Positions 37,830 to 51,400 of a stretch of DNA of 64,000 nucleotides are shown here, piece by piece. The notes under the pieces are model-generated. The model saw only the letters and a program-made list of their open reading frames with translations. It was not told the origin of the DNA and ran no database searches. Position numbers and translations under genes: made by a program. The stretch's first letter is position 1. The number at the start of each line of letters is the position of its first letter. Origin of the DNA: Macrotrachela quadricornifera. Lineage: Eukaryota; Rotifera; Eurotatoria; Philodinida; Philodinidae. The stretch lies in the NCBI GenBank assembly GCA_022393335.1, contig JAJEKB010000791.1, positions 271,831-335,830 on the forward strand, in the 5' to 3' direction.

Positions 37830-40800
37830 ATGGCCCGACAATCACCATTCATGTCGTCGGCTCAATTTACTTATCCAAGTAGTTATCAACAAGTATGTTA
37901 AGAAAGGAAAATAACTGATAATATTTCGTTTTTATTGTTTTTAAGCATGATACTCGTTATGCAAATAGTTCTACTGTTGAATCAGCTATGGCATTAAATC
38001 GACGTCCATCATTACTTGCTAGTTATCATAATCATTTTAGTAGTCCGGAAAGGTTTGTTTTTGTTTAATACAAAAATTAAAATTTTTTTTATTGATAATT
38101 TTTTTTTAGAGCTTCATTAGCTTCATATTATTCTTCCATAGCACCTATTTCAATGGGACCACATGTTGATGAACATTCAAAACGTTCACGTTATCCAACG
38201 GGTGGTAATCTATCAATTAATTCACAATTATTACCATTATCAATTGATATTAAAAAGGTTTTTTTTAATTTTTAATTTTTAATTTTTATTTTAATTATTA
38301 TTTTAATATATAGGAACAACAAGTATATCAACCACAAACTGAAGCTATATCACCAACACCGGATGATCCAAAAAATGATACAAATATGAGAGATTCAACA
38401 ATAATACGTAATGCAATATCTAAACTTGAATCGGAAATTGATATAACTATGAAAAAACTTCATCGAGCTAAACTTAGTCAAGTAATATAAATAATTTTAA
38501 AATATATAAAATTATATAATTGATAATATATTAATAGAGTGAAATAAAAAGTCAAGCTGATAGATCAGCTGCTGTTGAAGAAGATAATGATGATTTATAT
38601 AAAATAAATGGTTCACAAACACTTATTGAAAAAATTCTTCATGATAATAGAGTAAATCTTAATATATATATATATATGTATTTATTCTTAAATATTTTCT
38701 AGAAAAAAGCTGAAGATAGTCAAAAAATCTTGAATCATTTAAATAATAATATGGATTTAACAATACCACTTTATCAAGAAGGAAATGATCTTGAAACCAT
38801 ACAAAAAATTCGATTACAGTCTGTTTCTCTTTTTCATTAAATATTTTAAAAAAGAAAATTCTTTTTTATTTTAATAATAATTTAGATATATAAATGTAAT
38901 GAAAAATCGTTTGAAAGATTTTTTTAAAAAAAAATATGAAAATTTAAATAATCAAAGAAAATTTTCAAGTAATAAATATGATGAAATATATCAAGAATGG
39001 CAAAAATTAATTGAAAAAGATGAAAAAATTATATTAAATAAAGATATAACAATATATCGTGATATATTTGAAAAAACATTTCCTGAATTACGTAAAACAC
39101 GTGAAGATAAAGAAAAAAAACAAATGAATATAAATGAATCAACAACAAATGAACAACAAATATCATTAAATAATACAATTGAACAAGATATTGAAAATGA
39201 AGAAGATAAAATGCGTAAATCATCTATTATACCACCAATTATTTATGATAAATGGCAACGTAAATATCAATATTTTAATCAAAATGGTTTAATAAAACGT
39301 GATGCTGTTGAATTTTATAAAGAACGTACTAAAATACCATATTGGTCACCAGAAGAAAAACAAATATTTATTGAAAAATTTACTCAATCACCAAAAAATT
39401 TTGGTTATATATCATCATTTTTAGAAAATAAAACAACAGAACAATGTGTACAATTTTATTATATGACAAAAAAAACTGAAAATTATAAAAATTTATTAAG
39501 AAAACAAAGTCAAGCTAATAGACGTAAAGCTAAACAAAATCCAACAACAACAACAGTTACATCATCAACAACTATTGAAACAACATTAGTTACAAAAGTT
39601 ACTTCATCAAATACTATTATTTCATCAACATCACAACAAATTCTTGGACATACATCTAATGAAGGAGGACAAGTTTGTTAAAAATAAAAAATTTTCAAAA
39701 TAGAAAATATATTGTTTTTTTCTTCTTAGGATGGTGATCGTACAACAGATCGATTAGAAAAGTAAGTTAAATTTTATTAAAATATGAAAAATAAAATAAT
39801 TATTCTCTTCTTTCTAGTGATGAAGAACGACGTGAAATACGTAAGTAAATTATTTCCTTTTTCACTACGTATATATATTTAAATAAAATATTCATATTAT
39901 AAAAATAAATTCAAATTAATATAATAAGATGATTAATTTAAAAGAAATTTTTATTTATTTTAATATAATTTAATATTAAACATTATATATCGTCTAAGTT
40001 AATTCCTATTTTAGTATATAATCTATATGAAAAGATTAAATATGACAGATATGACATTTGGTAAATACAATAGAAAATGTCGATTTCGAACAATAAGAGC
40101 TTTTCTATAACTGCCATACAAACTGGTAAATATAGAATAACATTTAAGAATTATCTCGTTAATATGAAATGAATAAATAAGAATAGAACTTAAATACGAT
40201 TTTATATATATAAATTATGTAATAATAATTCAATCAGTAAATATATAAAAAAATTTCATTTATTTTAATTAGATAGAAATTAACATCAATAGATATGCTA
40301 ACGAATAGCCTAGAATAAATGTCAATCTCAGTCATTATTTATTGCTTATATTCTATAGTTTTATCAAAAGATTTGCCATGTATTGTTATGACAAGACGAT
40401 ATATTCTATTTAAATAATATTTATTTATTGTTATTGTTAATTTTTAATCATATTACTGTCTAAAGATATGAACGGAATAAGAATACATAGGACTAGTTTT
40501 GTTATCTTTTAATTAACTCAAAGAAAAAAAAATACCGATAATTAAGATGTAGTTAAATTTTCTTTATTTAGATCCCGGTGATGGAAATGAAGAAAAACGT
40601 TCAAATAAAAAGTTTGTTAATTTTTTTTTTATTTTCTATATCCTCTCTTTTTTTTTGCATTTGTTTCAGTCGATGTCAATTATTATCTTGTACACATGAA
40701 AAATTAGGTAAAAAGAAAAATCGTAAAAATCGTTTACGTGCATTTCCAACAAAATGGAATGAATTAACAAATGAAAGTCGTGGAGCTATACGTCATTCAT

Positions 40801-43778
40801 TACGTAAGAAAATATAAAATATAAAATAAATTTATTTTAAATTCGTTTTTTTTTAGAAATTCCACAAAATGTTCAACGATGTTGTACACGTTGTTATGAA
40901 AAATTAATTATTCAAATACGTCAAAAACAAACAGCAACACAATTAATTGAAGAAGAAGATGATGATGATGATGATGAATCATCAAAAATTCAATCAAATA
41001 GAATAGATGAACAAAATTCTAAACATAATGATGGTAAATAATAAATATTAAATTTTTAATAAAATAAATAATATATATATATATATAAATGTGTATAGAA
41101 GGATGGACAGAACATGAAATTGATGCATTTACAGAAGCACTTCAAAAATTTAAAGATAATTGGACACAAATAGCTGAATATGTTCATCGTAGTGAACAAA
41201 GTTGTCGAACATTTTATCAAAGATATCGTAAAAAAATTCATTTACCTGATGAAGAACATGTAAGATTTTCTATTAAAATACAAAAAAAAAAGCGACAATT
41301 AATCAAATTATTTTTTTTTTATTATAGAATATTGATGAAGATAATATAAGTCGATCAGGTTCAGAAGATACATCTCATCGATTAACTACTCCAATAAAAT
41401 CAAAGGAAAGTCAAAAAACTGATGAAAGTCAAAAACAAATGTTCTATATGTATTCAAAAGATAATAACAATGAACATAATATACAAAAAACAATTATTAA
41501 TGAAGATAGTAATGAATCTATACATGGAATGATTATTGATCAAACTGATGAACAAACATTAGTAAATGAAGAAAAAAATCAACAAATACAAACATCATCT
41601 AGTTTAACTACAATAACTTCACTTGTTGAAAAAGAAATTTCAAAAACATTAAATGAAACAGAAAAACGTTTAGCAAATCATAATTTATCATCAGAAAAAA
41701 TTCAATCATCATTATCAACATTAAGTGCAAATAATTCTACTCAATCACTTCCACCTCCGCCGCCTCCACCTCCACCTATTGTTACATTACCTAAATCACA
41801 TTCACCATCAATACCTTCTCAACATATTCATTCATCTCATAATCAACAAACAATTTTAAATAAAGGCTCAATTATGCGTGGAACACCTATTTCACCATCA
41901 AATAAACCAATTTCTGTTGATACATCAATTAGTCATTCACATCCTTATTCAAATCAAAAAAATGAGTATACATCTCATTCATCACAAATTAAATCATCAA
42001 AAATATTAGATCAACAACAACAACAACAACAACAACATTTATATTTACAACAGCAACAACAGCAACAGCAACAACAACAACAACAACAACAACAGTCTCC
42101 TTATATGCGTCATTATTCTCATCAACAAGGTATGCATCATCATTTTCCAGGACAATATTTACAACAACAACAACATAAATCATCTTCAATTAATAATCAA
42201 CAACAACAACAACAAACATCAACAAATACCAATAAATCTATGGGAATTGATACATCAAATACAGATACATATGAAACATTACGAGCTGATTTTGTCACAT
42301 CAAGATATCTTACAACAACACATTCACCAAATCACGAACGGTAAGAAAATAGACTTACCTAATTTTGCAAGAAGAAAAGAAAAATTTGAAAAGCAAAGTT
42401 TAATTTACATATATAACGGGTAGGCCATACAGAATTGCTCTCTTAGCATTTTTAAGATTTCTCCTCTATTGTCATTAAAAATCTTTTTTTCCAAAAAGGT
42501 AGTGCTTGAAATTTTCTACAAAACCATATACAACTAGATTCTAGAACTGTTATAAATATATTTAAAAAAAGTTGAAAAATAAAGATGCACAAAAAGTTAT
42601 AAAATGTAACTGGTTGAACATGATGAATGGGCGTGCTTACACCTAATATTTTTGTTACTTCGTCCTATTTTCGAAACAAAATATAACAAAAGAACAACTT
42701 ATAAAAAACAAATTCATTTTGTACCAAAAAAAATATATAACTTTCGCGCGGTCAGCGCGTTATAAAATAAATGACCGTATATAAATCGATCTTTTAGTGT
42801 TTTTTTTTAAATAGATAGGACAAAGTAAGTGATGAAAAAATGGAATGGAAAGTACAACCAATTATTATATCTAACCTGTTACATTTTATCACTTTTCGTG
42901 AATCTTCATATTTGGTTTTGTAGAGAATTTCCAATGCTATCTTCTAATTAAAAAACGTTTTTTAATGCTAGAGATAATAGAGAAGAAATCTTAAAAACAC
43001 TAAGAGGGCAATTCTATATGGCCCGCCAGTTATATATATGTAAATATACTTTATAGTATTTGAAAAAGAAAATGTCATCATGACATTAACACAACTATTC
43101 TATTGACTGAGACGTATCGTACAATTCTCTATTGATATGGTTTCTCTTTTTTCTAATATAAAATGTAAGATATATTTTATTATAGTCAATCTCGACATCC
43201 ATCTGAACAACGATCACCATCACATTCATCTTCATCAATGTCATCAAATAATCAACAATTACTTCCTCCTCCAACAGCAATAATTCCTTCAACATCAAAT
43301 CCTTCTATTCAAGCTTCAACACATTCACATCATTCTCAACATAAACAACAAGCTCTTTTAGCAGCATCACAAATTCTTGCTTCATCTGGTATATATCCAC
43401 AAGAATTACTTACAACTGGTCTTTTACCATATTCACCTTATTATGGTTCATTACCCGGTGCTTCATTTTATATTGATCCACGTCTTATTCATGATTTTTC
43501 TACAGTTACAAATAATGAACAATTAAAAACTTTACGTAATACTAATCGTCATCTTACTCAAACATCAGCTCATTCTCCACCTGATCCTTCAACATATTCA
43601 ACTCAATCATCTAAACGACCTTCACATGAAAATATTGGTAAAAAAAATTCTTTAATTTTATTTTTATTTATTTTTATTTATTTTTATTTATTTGAACTTT
43701 AAGAACATATGCGATATTCAACAAGTGATTATGCAACACCAATATGGCGTACACAAAATTTAAATAATTCTCAACAGC

Positions 43779-43819
<41 letters not shown>

Positions 43820-46800
43820 ATTCATACTCAATTAAAATCTAATTCTGGCATTAATGAATTCTCTCGACAATCAACACGCATTCCGTCAGCTACAGATAGA
43901 GATACTAGGTATGAGGAAAAAAGGAACAACGTTATTTATATAATTAGAATATATAAAAAGTTATATATAGAAAAAAAAATGACTAGTATTTTCTAATTCC
44001 CATCGAAAAAAAAGAATGAGAAGAAGAAGAAAAAAAAAACAAAGGATAGTCAAATGACTGCTTTTTCTATATCGTTTCTTCTCGTTCTATCGTTACATAG
44101 TAAATATATATACTATGTTAGACAATGATGTTGCATTCACTTAGAATCGACTAAGGTTCTATCAGTATAGAAGAACAAGGTCATTATAACCTTCATTTTT
44201 TTAAAGCGAATAATAAAATAAATTTGAAAGAAAAAATTTTTTTGTTTTAGATCTCCTGACGATTTTCATCATCGTATTAATCAATCACGTGCAACGATTG
44301 AAAATCCATCAGTACATTTTCAACGATCCGAAGTACACAATCATCATGTATATCTAAACATATTGAACTTTTTAACAAAAAAATATTATATTCTTTTAGA
44401 AATCATCTTCTCATGAAAAATTCAATACCAATTTACATTATTCTGACCATTTAACAGATACCAATTCATCGTCTTATATAAGACAGCCTAGTAATGTGCA
44501 TAAACCACATGCAAGCCATCATCATCATACATCTACTTCAACCAATCGACCATCATTAGTCTCATCTTCTCAAATTTCTCCACATCATGCATCAAATTAT
44601 ATGTTTCATGGTCTTCATCATTCTCCTGTAGGTTCTATTTCACCTCAACAATCACATTATTCTCAACAGCGTTCATCATATCCAAACGAATCAATAAGAA
44701 ATTCTAAAGAACCAATATCAATTCAAGAATTTATGAAACAAAGTGTTAATGAATTTGTTGCATTAACAAGTAAGATTAATTTATATATATTTACTCTACT
44801 AAAATATTTATTCATAGAAGTTGAACAGAAATTTTAATTGAATTTTTCTTGAGGATGTAATACATATATGATTATGCAAGTAGTTTAAATATCCAATTTG
44901 TATTTTAGATGGTTATTTTTTTTTTTATATTCTAAAGTTTTTTTCTGCATCTTTTCTTTATAGAGACAAATTAACAAATACATGTTTCGCTATATTAAAA
45001 TTTATTATAAAAATTCTATCAGAACATCTTGTTTTTCCTTTTACTGGAAATTTCTTATTTTTATTTTTTCTTAATAAGATTAAGTTTCTATAGGAATTTC
45101 CTTTTCTTTTTTATTTCTTTAGATAATGATAATAAAACATTAAATAGTGATTTATCTTCATCAGAAAATTCCAATAGTCAATTATCACGTATACTTCGAC
45201 CAACAGCAAAATCTGGACTAAAATCTGTTGATGTAAAAATACAAGAAATTAAAAATTTATCTTTTTCTTTTGATATTTTTAGAATTCTGATCAACCAATT
45301 TTACTTGATGGTGATGATGATTCAAATTCAATGGTAAATTTAAAAAGAATTTTGTAATAAAATTTTATTTTTCTTTCTTTCTTTAATCAGCGTGATCAAA
45401 ATGAAATAACAACAGATGGAAATTCTAAAAGTCGTTCAACTCAAGATGGTAAAAAAAAATAATTAAAATTTTTCTTATTTTATTTAATTATTTTAAAGTA
45501 AATAAATCTACAATGGAAAGTGAAATGCCTGAAAGACGTCGTGATAGTTCAATAAAAAAAATTCTTTCAAATCAACCATTAGAAAAACAAGAATATGTTG
45601 GTAAGATATCCCAAGATTATTTTAATATAAATCTTTATTCCTTGGTTTTTTTTTTCATTTATATTTTATTAGAAATCAATCAAAAAGTACAAAATAGTAA
45701 TATTAGTGCATCAAAAGTTCATTCAACAAATGATGTCAATGGTTTAGAACGAACAAATAGTATTGGTGGACGTGAATGTATGATCATAAAAGAAAAGAAA
45801 AAATATTTAAAGAAAATTTTTATTATTTTTTGTTTATTTTAGCTACACGATCACGAGGTTCGATAACGATGCGAATGTTAATGGGTGCAAATGGAATTTA
45901 TGCCGATGGAAAAGCTCAACCAATGACAACAAATGGTATATTTATATTTTATTTTTATATTTATTTTAATTTATTTAAATAGAAATGTCCAATGAACAAA
46001 CGAATAAACGTGCAGCATCACCAAATGATAAAAGTCAATCATTAGAATATTTAATACGTGGTGAACTTGTTCGAGCATGTCCATCATTACCAAAAACTGA
46101 TGGTAAAATAAAATTTAAACAAAAAAAAATGAACAATATTTTTTATATTTTCATATATTTAGAATCATCAACAATATTTCAAAATCGTCATTTATCACCC
46201 ACAACACAACAACGAATATCATCAAAACGAATGAGGTAAATCCTATTAATTAAAAAATTTTATTTTTATTTTAATTTTTTAATTTTTATAAGAACATCAC
46301 CAAAAGATGAAACAATATCAAATAATGAACAACGTCATTCATCATTTTATCAAACACATGATACATCAACAAATGTACGTGATCCATTTATGTTACAAGC
46401 ACATTCAAAAAATTCTCATCAACAAACAATTCAATCACCATCAACTATGGATCGTAATTGGCAATCATATGTTCAACAACAATATCAACATACATTTGGA
46501 TCACGATCATCACGTTCAGCAATTATGAATTCAGGTTCAATAACACAAGGTAGTCCAATATCTCCACCAACACGTTTATCAACTGATCAACAACAATATC
46601 CATCAACAGCAAATAATCAACTTGTTAATCCACGTTATTCTTGTTATATGAATAAAAGTAAAAAAAAGAGAACGGAGCATCGTTTTTTTTTTTGATAAAA
46701 TTATGATTTACATAAGTTAAACTAAGTCTAAAATTTATTTCTTGTAATATTTTCATACAGAAGTCTTTATAAATCGTTTTTTTTAAATATTTATCAATTT

Positions 46801-47813
46801 GTAGAGACTTGACTTCTCTACAAAACTATGTACTATTGGTCCAAAATATAGATTCTTCTTTTATATTCTACAAATGGATAGAAAAAAATCAGTAGCTTAG
46901 ATAGTCCAACTCTTTGTTAAAAAACTAAATCTTTATTTTTTTTTGTAAATATTAAATTTTTATTTTTTATATAGATGAACAACAGTTTTCACCATCAAGA
47001 CAATCAACAACATCACCACAAGATCATTCACCAAAAGGAATATTTTCTCGACGAGCACAACAAGTGAGATTTTATTCTCATATAATAAAAATTAACTTAC
47101 AATTTTATACTTAATATTTCGAATATTTTTCTCATAAACATTATCGTATAATTTATATTCAATTTGTAGTAAAGGGTGAATGCTAAAAATTTTCGCTCTA
47201 TATCATAGCATTCAATGGAGATAATTATTAAGCAAAGATCAAAAATAGCTTATTTAGTCATTGAAAATTTTCTGTGAGCTTCATTCTATATATCGAATCT
47301 TTTTTTTTATTTGAAAGTATATATAAACTTGCAAGATAAAAATATTCAAATAACGTTTTTATATACTTATAATACAAACCTATTAACATTTAGACACTTT
47401 CATCTCCATCTGATACTCAACATGAATCATCATTATCAATAAATAATGATCCATCAACAAATCTAAAAAGTTCACCTAGTAATCCAATACAAATAAATGC
47501 TAGTAGTAATACTCCACCAATAACTACATCACCAATTTCATCATCTGTATCACCAACAACATCTGTTTCATCAAATAGTGCACATCCACTTAAAAAACGT
47601 TTAATTAGTGAATATGAACATGAACAACAACAACAACAACGAAATTCACCATCTACGATATCACCTACTATATCTGTACCATCTGCAGTAAAAACTGACT
47701 CAACTAATAATTCAAATTTACCTATATCCGAAGATATTAATACTGAAGATATTTCTGATGCTGAAACAACTAAAGAGACAATTACCAAAACAACTGAAGA
47801 AAGTGAATCTTGA
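37830..47813 (+). CDS. NCOR1: Nuclear receptor corepressor (NCoR/SMRT/SMRTER family)
   Basis: Twenty-nine exons give 1930 residues: 37830-37892, 37946-38052, 38110-38257, 38314-38481, 38538-38651, 38703-38818, 38886-39672, 39730-39761, 39818-39840, 40572-40611, 40670-40803, 40857-41033, 41099-41259, 41328-42340, 43186-43637, 43704-43908, 44251-44347, 44400-44769, 45123-45232, 45283-45333, 45391-45448, 45499-45600, 45673-45777, 45843-45935, 45983-46102, 46163-46235, 46293-46657, 46975-47063, 47394-47813. A coiled coil (about 140-260) fits GPS2/TBL1 binding. The deacetylase-activating SANT1 (about 391-440) has EKFTQSPKNFGYISSFLENK. SANT2 (about 637-685) has EGWTEHEIDAFTEALQKFKD. Between them is a Cys cluster (CQLLSC ... 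CCTRC). The rest is low-complexity with polyGln. Recruits HDAC3 to silence nuclear-receptor targets. Receptor-binding CoRNR boxes were not pinned down. Confidence 0.9.
42012..42093 (+). repeat. CAA/CAG repeats encoding polyglutamine (corepressor exon 14)
   Basis: Two CAA-dominated runs with interspersed CAG encode eight and about sixteen Gln residues separated by HLYL, at about residues 919-945 of the corepressor. A polyproline stretch (PPPPPPPPP) lies upstream at about 41750. The mixed CAA/CAG codons should limit slippage. The reverse-strand valine-rich frame here is only a shadow. Confidence 0.9.
42400..43047. mobile_element. TIR element in corepressor intron 42341-43185
   Basis: The two ends are inverted copies over about 85-90 bases: GGCCATACAGAATTGCTCTC from 42423 pairs with the end at 43023 (complement GGCCATATAGAATTGCCCTC), continuing through TTTTTAAGATTTCT. 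Similarity continues outward through TTTACATATATAAC on both sides. The core is about 601 bp and contains no long frame. Its terminal pattern and one internal block match the 322-bp element at 25337-25658, making a two-copy family in this window. Target duplication not resolved. Confidence 0.75.
43774..43817 (+). repeat. CAA repeat encoding polyglutamine (corepressor exon 16)
   Basis: An almost pure CAA run encodes about fifteen glutamines in exon 43704-43908 of the corepressor. Its purity makes length polymorphism likely. Confidence 0.9.
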
Positions 47814-48448
47814 ATATAAGTTGTTTCTTTCTTATATAGTTTCATAAGTATTGCTCAATTAACCGGTCATTGTCTTTTGTTGTTGTTGTTGATTATATTT
47901 ATCATCGAAAACAGTAAATAGAAGAAAAAAACAAATATTCAATCATATGTTTTCTTTTCTTTTTTCTTTTTGCTATAAATCTACGTTACTTTTACTCTTA
48001 TTGTGTACATGACAATGATATACAGGCACACATTTCTGTGTGTATATATGTAAATATTTCTATATATTAAATTTCTTATTCATTGTTTCTTTTTTTCTTT
48101 TTTTTTTTGTATGTAAAAATATTTGGAAACCGCTTTTTTGTTGTTATTATAGTGTCGAGTTTGTCCTTTTCGTTACTCTCATTTATTTGATTTCTAGTAG
48201 AGTTGATATGTATAAAATTGAAAAACTATATAAATATAGAAAATTCTTTTCGTTTTGTTGCTTGTTGTTCTTAAAAATTTAACAAAAAAAAACACGAAAT
48301 ATATTTCTTTCTTTTTTCTTCTCTGCTGTATTGTTTGTCTATTCAACATATAAATAAAAAAAGAAAAAACTAAGGGAAATTATGAAATTTTAATTGATTT
48401 TATTCAAAAAGAAATTTTTATAATTTTAGATTTCAAAACATACATATT

Positions 48449-51400
48449 ATGCCAGTCTGATATATTTTCTTTTCTTTTTGAAATAAAAATTAATTTTGTC
48501 TTTTATTAGGAAAAAAAACGAGCAACAAGTAGTGGTAATGCAAATAATGTTAAAGTAGTCGTTCGATGTCGACCAATAAGTGATAAAGAATTAGATAATA
48601 ATCATAAAGAAATTGTTTTGGTAAATATAAATATATATCTGAAAAGAAGACATTTCCAATGGCTTTTTACATGAGACGGACGCTATTTGATCGGTCTTGG
48701 GAAGTAGTGGAAAAACCTGTTTGGATATGGTTTTCTAGTCGTCTCTTGCTACAATTCCGTCAGTAGTTAGACCTTATAACTACGAAAAACTTTCCAAATT
48801 CTGAGTCCTAATCAACGTATTCATGATAAACTGATATCTCAATAAGAATACACCGATATTGGCTCCAAGTTTGGAAAGCTTCTAGTAGCTGTAGGACTTA
48901 ACTATATGCGGGATTTAATTTATATCAAAAATTGAGTGGAACACCCATTACTTGATAAGAGAAAATTGAAACACTAAACTCAAACAGGTTTTTTACTTCT
49001 AACCAAGATCAATTGAATGGTAATAAACTCATGTAAAAAGCTATTGAACAATTGGGAATGTTTCCTTATAAGTTTTCTTTGATATTTTAATAAGAAAGTT
49101 TTTCATAGGTCAATGAAAAAACCGGTACAATCGACGTTCGATTATTTCAAAATACAAATGATGATACAAATAAAACATTTACATTTGATTATGTTTTTGG
49201 ACCAAATTCAAAACAAGTCGATATTTATAATTTAGTTGCTCGTCCAATTGTTGATGCTGTACTTGAAGGTTACAATGGAACAATATTTGCCTACGGACAA
49301 ACAGGAACTGGTTAGTATTCATTTAATTTTTTTTTCTTTTAAATAAAATTTTTGTTAATAGGTAAAACATTTACAATGGAAGGAAAAAAGGATAATAATA
49401 ATAATTATGGTATTATACCAAATTCATTTGCACATGTTTTTCTTGAAATTTCGAAAGCTTCAAAAGATGTTGGGTAGAAAAAAAATTAATAAATAATAAA
49501 AGATATTGTTTAAATAATTTTATTAGATATTTGGTTAATGTATCATATCTTGAAATTTATAATGAAGAAGTTCGTGATTTACTTGGTAAAGATCGTGATA
49601 AAAGTTTAGAAGTAAATTTATTTATTTAATAAAAAAAACAATCGAAATTTAATATTCGAAAAATAAAACCATTTAGATTAAAGAACGACCAAATGTAGGT
49701 GTCTATGCCGATGGTTTATCAGCTCATGCGTGTCATTCAGCAACAGAAATGGAAGCATTAATGCGTGCTGGTAGCTACAATCGTAAGAAATTATTTTTAT
49801 TCTTTTTCTTGAAATTCATTTTTTTAATATTAAGGTCATACGGGTCAAACTCTTATGAATGAACGTAGTAGTCGATCACATGCAATATTTACAATTACAA
49901 TTGAATGTAGTGATACTGGTCCTGATGGTGGAAAACGTATTCGAGTTGGTAAATTACATATGGTTGATTTAGCGGTATGAAGAAATTCTTTTTGTTGTGA
50001 TTAAAAAAATAAAAATTATTTTTATTCTATTTTATTTAAGGGTAGTGAACGTCAATCAAAATCGGGTGCTGAAGGAAGTACTTTGAAAGAAGCAACAAAA
50101 ATCAATTTATCATTATCAACATTGGGCAATGTTATATCAGCATTAGTTGATGGAAAATCAACACACATACCATATCGAAATTCAAAATTAACTCGTCTTT
50201 TACAAGATTCATTAGGTGGAAATTCAAAAACAGCAATGGTAACTTGTTTACATATGATTTTATAGAAGTACTAGTTCATTTAGTCATATGTTATCATTTT
50301 GATAAATATTTCTTCACATTACTTCAAATTGATATTTTTGAGTTTGAGATTACTTTAAATGAATTCGTATTTATTTTATTATTTTTTTTGTGTATTTTCA
50401 TACATTTTTTAATTGATAGATTGCAAATATTGGTCCAGCTGATTATAATTATGATGAAACATTAAGTACACTCCGGTAAGAATAAGTATTAATTTATTTC
50501 TTAACTTTTTTTTTTGTTTCTATTTAATAGATATGCAAATCGAGCTAAAAATATCAAAAATCATGCACGCGTTAATGAAGATCCAAAAGATGCTATGATT
50601 CGAAATTTAGAAAATGAAATTCAACGTTTACGTAAACAAGTTGAAGAAGGTTTTTCTTCTACATATATTAATTTCTATAATATAAATAATGTATATATTT
50701 TAATAAGGTGGTGGTGGTGGTGATGATGATGAAGGATCAGGTTCTGATGTAAGTGAAATTGATGAAAATGGTCGACGTGTTGTACGTAAACGTCAATTAA
50801 ATGTTCGTCAAGAACGTAAAGAAGAAATTGAACGTGAAATTGAAATCGAACGAAGAAAATTACAAGATGATACAGAAAAATCTCAAAAAGAAAGAGATAA
50901 AATAGCTCGTGCACTTCTTGAAAAACAAGAAGAACTTCAAGCAATGTAAAACATTATTTCTTATATTGTTTTTTTTTTTTTACTTTTTATCATATTTATT
51001 TATTGATTTAATAATAGGAAAGAACAAGATGATCTTCAACAAAAACTTCGACAATTAGAACGAAAATTAATTGTTGGTGGTGAAAATTTACTTGATAAAG
51101 CTGAAAAACAAGCTCGATTATTAGAAGAAAGTGAACAAGAATTAGAAACACGTGTACAAAATGAAGAACAATTAAGAAAACAATTACAACAAAAAGAGGT
51201 TTCGATATTAAATATAAAAAAAAATAAATCAGTTATATTTTAGGCTGAAACACTTGATGTTCAAGTAAAATATACAACATTAAAAGAAGAAGCAGAAGAT
51301 TTAACAAGAAAATTAAAAATTTTTGGAAAAAAATATCAAGAAGCAAAACGAGAAGTAAAGAAAAGATTTTCTTTCAAATTAAATTTCTTTTTCTTCAGTT

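Noticed and set aside
46790..46870. Third copy of the intron MITE (block around TCTACAAAACTATGTAC)
   Set aside because: Similarity is limited to a short block and no inverted ends are present; a local hairpin (TGTAGAGA...TCTCTACA) explains part of it.
47417..47845. 142-codon minus-strand frame with Cys and Val runs
   Set aside because: It is the antisense shadow of the last corepressor exon; the Cys run mirrors CAA codons.
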